A stretch of 64,000 bases of DNA, from positions 67,946,678 through 68,010,677 of the forward strand of contig OX104134.1 of NCBI GenBank assembly GCA_944470555.2, written 5' to 3'. The notes beneath the pieces were generated by a model. That model saw only the letters and a program-made list of their open reading frames with translations. It searched no databases and had not been told where the DNA came from. The position numbers and the translations under genes are program-made. The DNA is from Heterobilharzia americana (taxonomy: Eukaryota > Platyhelminthes > Trematoda > Strigeidida > Schistosomatidae). This document shows, piece by piece, positions 36,591 through 48,111 of the stretch; positions within the stretch are counted from its first letter, which is position 1; each line of letters opens with the position of its first letter.

Positions 36591-36606
36591 AGTCAAAAAC
36601 ATCTAA
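36591..36606. other. Empty target site matching RTE-A copy 2
   Basis: AGTCAAAAACATCTAA is present once, uninterrupted, where the other arm has the RTE-A insertion between two copies. The flanks continue in register on both sides. Confidence 0.97.
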
Positions 36607-36632
36607 TATAAACAAACATTGATTGGTCACAG

Positions 36633-36780
36633 GAGAGCAACCAATTCCATGTTGTCTAGTCCTGAGTGCAGACCGAATTCTATCGTTCATATTTGCAATA
36701 TGGCCACCAAACTAGGAGGCTCAGCATCGATAGAATTCGGCCTGCACGTAGGAACAGACAGCATGCAATCGGTTGATCTC
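36633..36780. repeat. 148-bp hairpin element (right-arm copy)
   Basis: Mirror of 15658-15805. It has one visible substitution in the loop, near 36716. Confidence 0.7.
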
Positions 36781-36825
36781 TAAAGACGAATTAATGTATG
36801 TAACCCAGTCCTACAGGAGGTAAAT

Positions 36826-36985
36826 TGTCCCCCGAATAGCTCAGTAGTAAAGTCTCTTACGCGGGTTCGGATCTCAGGCGGGACATCAATCCCGTTAAGG
36901 ATGCGTCTTGTTGACAAGCGCCAACAAGCACGAAACCTAGGTCCAGGGCATCCTGTAGGTTGCCTTCTACCAACCAATTAACATC
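36826..36985 (+). repeat. tRNA-like SINE (right-arm copy)
   Basis: Box A TAGCTCAGTAGT (36836-36847) and box B GGTTCGGATCTC (36864-36875) lie at tRNA-like spacing. Mirror of 15453-15612. Confidence 0.6.
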
Positions 36986-36989
36986 TACC

Positions 36990-39900
36990 GACATGAACTA
37001 AATAAGAGTGAGAGAATAAACATCTAAGATTGATCAAGGATGATGTAATCAGATAACAGTCAGGAGCAGATTACTAAGGTAGACAGAAGTTAACTATGGC
37101 TCCGTTTTGAACAAACGAATTAGATTTAAAGCGTTTAGTGACTATAGCTTTAACCAACTTCAGTAGGATTGAGCTTGTTTGTTGTTTATTGTCTTGAAGG
37201 AATTGAAGACGTCTGCTTGATGTCCAGTATCAGTAAGATGCTGAGTGACTGCACTGTTCAAAGTGTTACTTCTCCTCAATCATAGGATCTTCGGAATGTT
37301 TTCAGAGAATCTATCACAAAAAATATGCAATAATAGATGGCGAAATTGTAAGTGAAATGCCTAACAGCTATTTGTATGGTGTGAGTATGATTCAAATAAA
37401 TTCACTGAATTCTGAATGGTTGGGAGCATTGTAGTTGAGGATAAAGATAGTCACCTGTAAGGATCGCTATTGGTTTTAAGCATGAATGTTTCATCACCAC
37501 ACCTCACTAATTCATTAACAATAATCTCACATATAATTTAAGGATGTATAAATTGTTTGTATTCTTGAGTAGTAATTATTATTGACCTTAAGAGTTGCTA
37601 AATTGTGAGAGGAGAAAATATGTTGTCATATATTTACCCTAAATTTACTAATTCATGCTAGAAAATAACCCTTATTAACTAGCAAATATGATCACCTTTA
37701 CTGACTTAATGAATTATCATTTATTTGTTTAGTCAGCTTAGAGCATAATTACTTTCTTTCCCAGTAAGCTGTAAAATGTCTGTGTTCGTTTGCGTGTTGA
37801 CTGGTGTTTCATCTGGTTAGCTTGTAGTTTGTAAGATTTCTTCATTCCTTCTAAGTATATCTTTCACTGTTTGCGCGCATTATGCTCATATGTTAGTTGT
37901 TGGATATTTGAAGTGGTCATCTAATCTAGACACTACATTGCTGATTCAACAATACCTTATAGCGTAAGTGCACCTATGGTTCTGTTAGTCTTGTTCTCAT
38001 AGATATTATTACTGAGGAAAAAGTCAGCTGTAAGTATAAGTTGGTCAATTCTGTTGTTTCTTTTTTGAGTGGATAGGTTAAGACGATTACTTCATACTGT
38101 GGTAGATGTCACCGTAATCCAGAAAAAAATTCATTTTTTCTTCTACTACATATCAATTGACTGACATAACAATTACATTTACAGCAAATAATCCATCCTT
38201 TATAATATTAACTATTTTATTTTGAATACGGTACAAAATTCTGGGCCTGTAATATTACTTGAAATTTATACCTTTTACGTCATTTTCAAATAAAGTGGCA
38301 GTGTTAACCGTTAAAAATTAAAGGCATTTATATACAGACGACAGTGAAGGTGATAAAACTAATGAATAATGTGAGTAATGAGAAATGATTCACACTGATA
38401 GGTAGATTTTGCATGTTTGGTACCGACCTCCTCAGCGATATACTTGATAAAACTTAGTTGATGGGAGCGAATTGTTTAAATAACCTGAGTTTGACCAAAA
38501 GAATTGTAGTAACCAATTTACCTTGAATATGGAGATCAGTTTATGAATTACAAATTGTACCCTTGGTGTAGATGTTTCGCATAATTGAGTAGTTTTCTAA
38601 TCATCGAACTACACATGTTGCTTAGTAGTATATTACTTCAGTACATCACACTTTTTATTTCGATTCGGTGGTTTCCAATGGAATATGTGCTGACGCCACG
38701 GTTAGGTAGCTGGGAAAATACTCAACTGTGAGAAAAATCAAAATGGATGGTGCAGTTAATAAATAATTCTTAAATTGATCATCCTATGCAACAGCTGTTT
38801 ACTTACTACTTCATACTTGATAGAGAAGCTGTGCGTTCAGACATCAATCTAACTGTCGAAGTTTGGGCAGCCTGGAAGTATCACTATTCCTTACAAAATA
38901 GGTGTGACTCATTGCAAAACTGTAAGAAAGTCCATATAGTTGCTGAGTTCATTTCAATTCGATTTGGGAACCGTGTTAATCAGTGACGTTGTAGGGATAC
39001 CACTAACGCAGCTGGTAGCCGTCAAAGTCTTATTCAGTGCAACAGTTTTTTGTCCCCACTCTACGAAAAGTAAAGGGAAATAATGAAAAGAAACAGGTAA
39101 GGGACAAGAGAGAGACTAGTTCACACCGTAAACTTGCAATTCATTAAGTTGGTATTTCTACATTTCCCCCAAACTAACAAAACCCGGGAGTAATTCGAAA
39201 AATGGAACTCGAATAAATTACGCTATTTTTCTAAGAACAGAAACAAAAATATAACAGGGATTAAAGAGGTGAAGTAGTCCACATAATTCTCATTGCTGTC
39301 TGACGACAAAAGTAATAGAGGAATTCGGTTAAAGGTTACTTTCATAAAGACCACTAAGAGAGTGATCTCACGGGAAGTTAACCGGTGTGGGAAATTTGGC
39401 TCATCAGCATATTAAAACATTTATCTTTAACAAAAAATCAAGTCATACAGAAAGACGGAAAAGGAGGAAGAACACCAGCTTGATATGCATCAGCTATCTT
39501 AAGTGGTAACATGAGGTATTTCTCTCTACACACAATATACCGCAGTCTTCTAGAAATTCAAAGATATAGCCATCAGTCATTTTCTTAATCTATGACTGAA
39601 TGGGTATTAGAGCAGAGGTTTTAAACTGGAGGGGATTAGGGATTGAATTTAAATCAGTATTTCAGTCTAAAAATGTCATGAAATGTTAGTGATGTCAACA
39701 TGCTTGACACATTGATTTGAACTGAGAAAATATTATGAAACAAAACTGGCGGAATAGGAAGTAATTCTCCGTTGCTGATGACCCAAACTGACTTGGATCA
39801 ATATAGGACTTCCATGAAGGTGCTAGATGAATGAAATTTTCTTATTGTTTTAAAAAAGTAGTAATTTTAATCAATCTAAATTTCGCGTTAATCCTGGAAG

Positions 39901-41449
39901 GTAAGTCTAAGATATAGGAACTATGTCAATTACTTTCTGAACGACAGGTATTGCATTTATGGGAGATAGTTGAAGATGTTCTTCACTAGATAACACATAA
40001 TTTTAGCTGTTTCTTGGTGTGTCATCATGCTCCAAGCTTCGTGTTGATCTGACTGACTTGATATACATGCCAACAACCATCCTAGAGAATATGATGAAAC
40101 AACCTGCTGTCGAACAAAGATAAGCTTACATATAAGGTACTGGTTTAAAGTTAAGACATTTGTAAAAGGCTTATAACTCAGCTACTTTCCACTAATGCAT
40201 TCTGTATGATTTCTATGTGGTAGAACAGCTGTTATACAATTATAGCTTTAGTTATATTTCGCGTAATGCATTTTATCAAGCATATTGGTCTGGGTAACAG
40301 GATTTCTGCTCGTAGTCATACATTTTGGCGAGAAAATTAAGCCACATCACATGAAAGTGTTTCGCTTGAGCAATAAATAGCAAGACAAGTTAGTTATCAT
40401 TTGACACTATCTGTAGCGTCGTTCAGTATAACACTAACTGATAAACCTTAGTTTATGTGCAGTCAGAAACGTCTGATAAAACGCTAAATACATGTAAAAG
40501 GAATGTCTCAGCACTTGTTGTAAATTTACAGAAAGTTCCTTAGTTCTTATCACAAAGAAGGAAGCAGAAAGAGAGAGAGAGAGAGAGTTTTAGATGCATA
40601 AACAAAGCCTCAAAGATGTAGAATTATATAATACTAAGAAAAAGAAATTGTCCGTAACCTTATTCAATAGATAATAAATGCTCTTTCACTGTGATACGTC
40701 TGAAAAACTGATTGAAATAGAATTGCAAATATTTCTAAGTCGTAGTGTGATATCTTTTGTTGACATGAAAAAGCACTTCTGAGTACTGCTTTAGCAATTG
40801 CTAAAGCAATTACTATGTAGTAATTAGGACTTAATACAGCAATTCGGGCGTAAGTCTATATAAACTGAAGTTAATAATGTAGACTAGGTCTACATTAGGA
40901 TAACGGATTTAAACTGTCAAGGTATTTGTGGCCCAGAGACCTAAGAAAGCCACAGAGAGAGGAGTTGAAATCTTCACAGACTTCTGACAAACAACTGCCC
41001 AACACAAGCCCAAAACAATTCGTAAATTCATACACAAAATTAAATAGTTAAGTGTGATAAGAGCCACTTAGCCCATTAATGTGACAAACAATTGTTTGTA
41101 ATGTCTGATTGTGTCTATTTAGACATCTATGACGCAGTTTTGCAGTAATCCTGTTGCTAATGTCTCTATAGGAACTGAAATGCGTCTAATTTCACATGTT
41201 GAAGGTAACTTCACCAATAATTTTTCCTCGGGAAAATCATTTGTAAGTATTAATATATTGACCGAACATTTCTTTAAAAAAATTCTTAATGGGTGTCTCA
41301 GGTAGTAAAATAGTCGGGATATCTTTCTTGCGTATTCTTTCAACCAGGTTTGGCATTTCTGTAGAATTTCTCGGTTAGTTTCCGTTCATCACTCCTTTTC
41401 TGCTATGACATAACTAGTTTAAATTGAATTTGTAATATTAACTTGACAT
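36990..41449. other. Right arm, no gene recognised
   Basis: Mirror of 10970-15452, including the (GA)n tract at 40570-40587. No coding motifs. Confidence 0.6.
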
Positions 41450-41458
41450 TTTGTCGAC

Positions 41459-41534
41459 TAAGAACAGAGTGCACTGGAGACGTGCTACTGAAGCCCTATG
41501 TTCCACTGGGAACCTAAGTGACAAATAATAATAA
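41459..41534 (+). mobile_element. 76-bp RTE 3'-end stub (right-arm copy)
   Basis: Mirror of 10884-10959, with flanking TTTGTCGAC (41450-41458) and TTTGCCGAC (41535-41543). Confidence 0.8.
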
Positions 41535-41858
41535 TTTGCCGACTGACGGTTAAACAAATTCAGTCTTCAGTAATTATCTCAACTTTATAACATGCGTTCC
41601 ATGCATTACAATTTTCTGTCGATAATATGAAATCTTGTACGGTTTCAGTGATTTTGATACCTTCTTCTATACACTTTACTGATTTTGAATACCTTCGATT
41701 CTTACTAAAGTCAAAGCCATCAATTATGTTTCATCTCTAATCCCCAATGCCTTCAATGACAATTGTACACCTAAAGAAAATCTAATCTTTTTTATTTACT
41801 GCATTATAGCTAATGACTTTGTAGCATAATCTTCATCCTTTTGTAGGCAACACTCGTT

Positions 41859-42417
41859 CTGAAAGTTTCATCACAAATGTCTTTCATGTGCTTTTTGACA
41901 ATTTTCAGAGTTCGTTTGGTCCCATATCGGCAGGTATTTTCCTACTTAGACAGGAAAATGGTCCTCTGAATCAATTTATTCGAAAGTTTGGATTTCACAT
42001 CAGATATGTGAATGATACATTGCTTCTTTACAAAAATGGATAGAATCGAATTCCATGAAGCACGCCCAGCTATATAATTCACTTGTCAGTAGAAATCACA
42101 GGATGAGGTGACTGCTTTTTTGGACGTTCTTCTTTCAAGAGGAACAGATGGATAGCTGAATGGCTATTTATATTAGGAAAGTACATGAACTGGACGATAT
42201 ACACACTTCTTTACCTTTTTCCTCCTTCCAATATGAACATATTCTGGTAAAGACCCTAAGTTACAGAAACCTGAGTCGCAGTAGATTGCATCCTAATATT
42301 AAGAATCCAAGTAGTCGTTTTTTGGGCATGATTTTAGTTTTTGTCATCATATGTTCAGCAACGGTTAGTTCACGCATAATCTCTGCTGTGATGATAAGTC
42401 TTACCGATAATTGTTGA
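41859..42417 (+). pseudogene. Penelope-like RT fragment (right-arm copy)
   Basis: Mirror of 10002-10560. R-Y-V-N-D-T-L near 42000, D-V-L-L-S-R near 42130 and the open stretch 42160-42417 keep the same order and the same breaks. Confidence 0.6.
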
Positions 42418-43028
42418 GTTCCTAATGGGTATGTAGTAAATTCGTGATTTTTTTAGCTGCTTTCTTGCATGGAAGTCAATAAATATTTTTAGATGTTTTT
42501 AAGTTGAAAATAATTTTTCTTCATGTTATTTCCCATATTTTGTACATTTTCTCTAACAGTGTATAAACCATTATTTGTTTATCTGGGCCGCCTATTTTCC
42601 TACGAATATAATTTCGTATGTGTTGTCAGTTGCGTGGAACCATACGGCGACTCTTTTCGACTGTGTTCTACTCGTTTCCTCCCCTCTCTGAGACCAGCTC
42701 TAGTACAATATTCTTAGAACCTCCAGTTCCTTTTCTTAAGCTAACCTTGTTCTGTTTCTCTATCCCTCTTTTTCAGAGGAAGCTTCGCATAGATGAGGCG
42801 CAGTCTACTACAGATTAGTCGCTAAATATCCTAGTCACTGCACTCGTGACCATGCTTGTATTACTCCTTCTAGCCAAGTAGAGTATCTTCGAAGTCAGTC
42901 GGCTGTGGATTCCTAAACCTGAAAAAATTGGCTGCTAACCACGCATGCAGTGAAAATTGGAATGCTGGAGTGTTACCGTTCCACCATGGTAGGAAAAAAG
43001 GTTCTTATTAAGTAGAGATACAATTGTG

Positions 43029-43269
43029 GTATGCAACTGGCCTAAGCGGCTGAAAACCTAGGTCGCACACTCAATTCCATCCCTCCTTAAGTGGGATATG
43101 TAGATAACCAGGAGTAAGTCGTTATCCCCGTTAGCAGGAGTGCACGATCTGTAACGTACACCATTTTGATGAATAAGCGCATAGCTGGAAGCCCGTAGTG
43201 ACATAGGACTGACGTGGGTAACCCAGGAAGACCTGGTAAACCAGATAAACAATTGGCGTCAGTCAGGTA
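43029..43269 (+). repeat. Short interspersed repeat, possibly tRNA-like (right-arm copy)
   Basis: Mirror of 9150-9390. It lies about 20 bp inside the outer arm boundary. Confidence 0.3.
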
Positions 43270-43288
43270 AGTGGAGAGCGAATGTCAG

Positions 43289-45801
43289 AATGTGAAGAAA
43301 GTGGAGACGCAGCCTACTTGACGCAAGGCCAAGAAGAGGAGCAGGTGTAGGTTCACACCACTCACTTCACTATCTAGTGCAAGTAACCTACCTTCCAAAT
43401 CAAGTTGAAAGCCTTCGAAGAAGAAGCTGGTGATAGACCACAGTTCAAGTTGAACAACCACCCAGAAAAGAAACTGAACTGAAGGGCGAAACTACAAAGG
43501 ACATCTTCACATCAGCCAGCCATCAAGATAAAATGGGAGACATTGAGCAACATGCCTGAAGGAATCTGCGTGAAAGAACACTGGAAGTCTTTGAAAGCTA
43601 TGTGGAAAGAAACCTGCACAGCCGTATTAGGAAGGAAGAAGAAAGAAGATAAGGAATGGATCTTGATGGATACATGAAAGCTGACAGAGGAGGGAGTGGA
43701 GGATTGTGAGGCAGAAGATAAACCAGTGCAAGGATGCACAAGGAGAAGAGGAACTGAGTACAATGTATAAAGCACTGGACAAAGAAGTGAAGGAGAGTGC
43801 GCGCAACGACAAAAGACACTTCTATGACACATTGGCAAATAAAACAGAACAGGCCGCAGGTAGAAGAGACCTGCCAATATAATATCAAAGAACCGGGTTA
43901 CTATCTGGGAAGAGATCAGCACAGATGAAACCAAAGAGGAATAGTGAAGGAAACCTAGTTACCGCTAAAGAGTAGAAGGAAAGGAAACGATAGGCCGACC
44001 ACTTCAAAAAACTCTTGAATCGAGCACCACCACCACCTGCAACTCGTCCAGAAATACCACCAGCGGACTAGCCAAAACACTAAGAGTGAACAGAAGCCCT
44101 CCGACAAAAGCAGAAGTCTTGAACCCCAAAAAGTTACTGGAATCTGAGAAAGCAGCAGGACCAGATGGAATTCTGCCAGAAGCACTGAAAACAGACGCAG
44201 ATACAACAGCAGCGGACATGCTCACAACTCTACTGCAGAAGGTTTGCAGGGAACGAAGCAAGGAAGGAAGGAAAGGTACCTGCCAATAGATTAGAAGAAG
44301 AGCTACCATGTCAAATTCCCAAAGATGAGTGACCTAAATCTTTGCAAGAACTGGCGAGGAATCATGCTCCACTCGTTTCCACCCGAGGCAAGCAAAATAT
44401 TAGGCCGCATCATCCTGGAGAGACTGAAGGATGCGCTGGATTCAAAATTGCGACCGGAACAGGCTGGTTGGCTGGCTGGCTGGCTTGAAGAAGAACAAAT
44501 CATGTGCGGATCAAATTGCAACGCTACACTATGCATCATCATAGAACAGAGTATAGAATGGCAGTCAACTCAACTCAACCTCATCTTCATCTACTTTGAA
44601 AAGGCTTTCGACGGCATCTACCGAGAAGTAATTTGGCAGGCAGCTGCTTCAACACTACAGTTTCAGTGCCACAAACCTTTATCAATCTCATTCAACAGCT
44701 AAATGAAGACTCCATATGCCAAGTGATCGATAATGGGAAGCTCAGTGACGCCTTTGAAGTGAAGACAGGGGATAGGAGTAAGACAAGGCTGTCACCTACC
44801 ATCACTTATGATCTTCCTGATTGTGATCGACTGGATCATGCAGCGAACCATGAGGAGCTGTGAGAAGAGGAGTATGCGCTGGGTGGACCGATGAAAAGAC
44901 CCCAGGAGAAGATTTGGATTTCGCCACCGATGATGATTTATGTCTGATGTCTTGTCGCACAAACTCGAAGATCTACAGGTGAAAACTAGCAAGTTGACGG
45001 AAGAGGCGAGGCAGTGAAAACGGGACTTCGAGTTAACGTGGAGAAGACAGAGGTGATGAAGATACCCAACGAGCAACAGCATCAACAACAAGCACCAATC
45101 ACCATTAGTGGGAAAAACCTAAAGGAAGTTGTCTCTTTCACCTACCCACCTACCTAGGCAGCATCGTTTTAACTACAGGCGGCACAGACACAGATGAGGA
45201 TGTCAAACCAGCCAGGATCGGAAAGACACCAAGACAGACTTCCATTAATCTGAAATCAGTGTGGAGATCTTCTGCACTGCACTCAGCATGTGCAATAAGA
45301 TCCGGATTTTTAACACCAACGTCAAGTCAGTGCTTCTGTATGGTTCAGAGACTTGGCGCGTTACGAGAAGCACTTCCGACAAACTACAGACATTCATCAA
45401 CAGCTGCCGCCTACACTCGTTCGATACTGCAGATCAGATGTTCAGAAAGAATAAGCAACAAGGAACTGTGGGAACGAACCGATCAAGAAGCTATCGTCCA
45501 ACAAATATACAGAAGGAAGTGGAGATGGATTGTATTGGGCATACACTGAGAAGGCCGACTGGGGACATCACGCGCCAGGCAAGGGCCTCGAGTGGAATGC
45601 AAAGGGGAAACGACGAGTTGGGCGTCTTAGCTGAGGGTGATATGGAGGAGATCACGTGAGGAAGAAATGAAAGCGTGTGGGTAGTCGTGGTGCCAGATCC
45701 AAAAGACTAGAGAGAAGAGAGTGAAATGGTGGCGTGCTACTGAAGCCCTATGTTCCACTAGGAAACCAACGGAGAAATAATAACAAGAATAATACTTAGT
45801 A
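43289..45801 (+). pseudogene. RTE-B, outer piece of the composite block
   Basis: It starts abruptly with AATGTGAAG, equal to 23305 of the left RTE-B, and runs to the 3' end and an A-rich, TAA-like tail. Up to about 44600 it matches the left copy at the sites compared. Beyond that it has private variants: GGCTTTCGAC near 44606, GACTCCATATG near 44709, CTATGTTCC and GGAAACCAACGG near 45750-45772. The RT pieces are frame-broken as in other copies. Its 3' flank begins with the second copy of the 9-bp TSD. Confidence 0.9.
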
Positions 45802-45810
45802 ACGATAAGT
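45802..45810. repeat. TSD, right copy, of the composite right block
   Basis: ACGATAAGT; see 33150-33158. Confidence 0.7.
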
Positions 45811-46618
45811 TTTTATCAATATAATATTACGATGGTGCTGATGGATAATACTGGACTTTTAAGTTAACGGAAACGTCATATAAAGAGAGAAGGCATAAAC
45901 GAATCCCAACCTATGCATTGCCATGAAAGAGAATTCTCTGAGGAAAAAACATAAATCGAGAAAAGCGGCGCAAATAATTACGCCACAAATTTGAACTACA
46001 TAAAAAGTGCGAACTTGCTTGTTAGAGGTTTATTCTTTGGTAATATAATAGTGGAACGATGCTTCATGACTTATACACATCTACCAGTGAACAAAAGATA
46101 GGAAGTGTCTAAATGAAATGTGGTGACCATTCAACTTACCTCGGAAGTTGCATCAATGCCAGTAGGGAAGTTGCTAATGAAATCTCCATTTAAATAGAAA
46201 AAGTCTGCTTACCGTTTCCCGACTTATACCATATCTGGCACTGGTAAGACAGCCAATTAAATATCAAAGGTCAATTATACAGCGCGATAAACCATTAGTC
46301 ACAACCAAAACAACTGTTTGGAGTAGAAAACTTTAGATGATACAGATTTTCAACCGTAGATAGTAGTGTATGCCGTGGGAGCAAAGAATAGGCAATAGTG
46401 AAGTTAGTTTTAGAATTCAGGATATGAGAAGGAAGCAATCTTCAAGGTAGTGAACTATCACTGACTCAGGTGATTTGATTACTTATTGCATATGCAGATC
46501 CAGCCTATCATTATGGGGATCTTAGTCGAAGTAGAATTGGGTTGAAGGAAAGTTGAGGTTGACCAGTTCAAGACATGGAATAAACTAATAAAATAACAAA
46601 CTAGTGGTCAGAGCTGCA
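45811..46618. other. No gene recognised
   Basis: AT-rich flank beyond the composite block. No motif seen. Confidence 0.5.
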
Positions 46619-46957
46619 CTAGAATGGTGACTAGACAATGGCCTCCTGGATGATAGCATGAAAGAACCTTCCAGTCGATTGTCCAAATGCTTTCTTTGCT
46701 ACAGTACGGCAAATCACGTCGAAATAAGTAGTGCCCTGATTAAAAACACCATGACCCGAAAACTGGAGGTCTCTCAAAACAAAAAGCACTAATAAATAAG
46801 CAGAAGCATGATCTGGCAGGCTGTTAATAATACTGTATCAGATATAGGATGGCCACCATCTAAAACGACCTCAAACAAATCTGAATAGCGGATCAACCGG
46901 AACAAGCGAGGAAATGGGTCTCATTTAAGTGCCGCCAAGAAATCTGGTCACCAACCT
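46619..46957 (+). repeat. 339-bp interspersed repeat, uninterrupted copy
   Basis: Nearly identical in reverse complement to 57171-57505 plus 55199-55220. The other copy is split by a CR1-like insertion, and this one shows the joined sequence across that point (near 46937-46945). No coding motif, tail or terminal repeats noticed. Confidence 0.85.
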
Positions 46958-47334
46958 AGCGAAGAAAATCATAATTACTTATCAAGTTAATGAAGGATCA
47001 TCATGCAAACCAGCGATGAAAAGTTACCTTAAATAAACTACAAACATCGTGTTCTTGAAGTAGTGAACGGCAGTTCCTCGGGTTATGCATCAATCTTACT
47101 GGAACACGTTCGAGACGATCAACGATGACTTAAAGCAGCTGCAATAAGCAAAATTTATAAACGTCCTATTCTCACAATTAACATTCTTCATATACGTTCG
47201 TTTGTCTGCCTGCATTATTAAGATATTGCGGCCGAGGACTTAGCTTTAACTGGCAAAGTCATGTAGTTCGACACAATTTATAACGGAAAACAGCAGATTC
47301 CCAAGTGTTTTAGCCGTCTCTAAAACAACAAATT
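46958..47334. other. No gene; contains one copy of a 60-bp repeat
   Basis: The segment 47044-47105 resembles 48950-49011 in direct orientation, with shared CAAACATCGT, TAGTGAACGG and GGAA.ACGTTC blocks. The remainder is unassigned. Confidence 0.6.
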
Positions 47335-47416
47335 GTGCTACTGAAGCCGTGTGTTCCACTAGGAACCCAAGGGACAAATAATAATGATGATAATAACAAT
47401 AATAATAGTGATGATG
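47335..47416 (+). mobile_element. RTE 3'-end stub: about 41 bp of element plus TAA-rich tail
   Basis: Only GTGCTACTGAAG... to ...CCCAAGGGAC of the RTE 3' end is present, followed by a degenerate (TAA)n-like tail. It is flanked by AAAACAACAAATT (47322-47334) and AAAACAACTAATT (47417-47429), 12 of 13 identical. This marks a genuine but extremely 5'-truncated insertion. The GTTCC-ACTA-GGAAC hairpin is intact. Confidence 0.85.
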
Positions 47417-47429
47417 AAAACAACTAATT

Positions 47430-48111
47430 AGTCTAAAGATATGGTAACAAATGCAGCCCAGACCAATCTACAACTTACAAGATTACAGCGAAAACCAACC
47501 ACGATTTTTACAAGTGCTTCTAGTAATAGTTCTGGTCCTCTGTCACCACCACTCAATAAAGTTTACAATATAACTGAAAATAATAAAAGGCTGTAGGTGT
47601 GTTTGATAAGATTTTTCCCAACTTCTCAGCACTTATTCGACGTGAGTAATGCTCGCTTTCCACTCAACGAATTCCAGCCATGAACATTTTTGTCGATTCC
47701 AAGAATGACAAGGGGATTGAGTTACGCAGGTACAACATACATTCAAACCATAAAAGATGACAAATGTGAATTATTATGAGTATTGTCAACCAAAATATAA
47801 GGAGTAAACATTTTGTTGAAAATACTTTATAACCCAGAAGCAAATCCCAATACAATATTGATTTTTAAGGCCAGAATCATATTATTACAAAATAACAGAC
47901 CATAAGAGAAAAGCTGACAACTAAATTACAGACTTAATTATTGTCAGCAATAAGATCCCAAGTGATGCAATACATTATTAGATGTTGAAATCAAATTTGA
48001 CTGTCATACACTACAAACAGTGGAATGAAAGAATAACAGTATCTCTAGATAGCAATTCAGGCACTTGAAAAATCACAGGGGATATGTACAGGTCAGATAC
48101 ATACAATGAAC
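47430..48111. other. Downstream region of the host gene; no separate gene
   Basis: AT-rich, without recognisable coding sequence. On the minus strand it follows the stop codon of the gene at 48112-48931 and probably holds its 3' UTR. No canonical AATAAA was seen close to the stop; AT-rich variants are present near 47975. Confidence 0.45.

Larger units (their letters stand above)
33178..43288. repeat. Right arm of large inverted repeat
   Basis: Reverse complement of 9131-22494 without RTE-A copy 2 and without the 20-bp duplication near 13780. Its outer edge (43288) is fused to RTE-B sequence that at the left locus lies about 14 kb away, at 23305. Confidence 0.95.
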
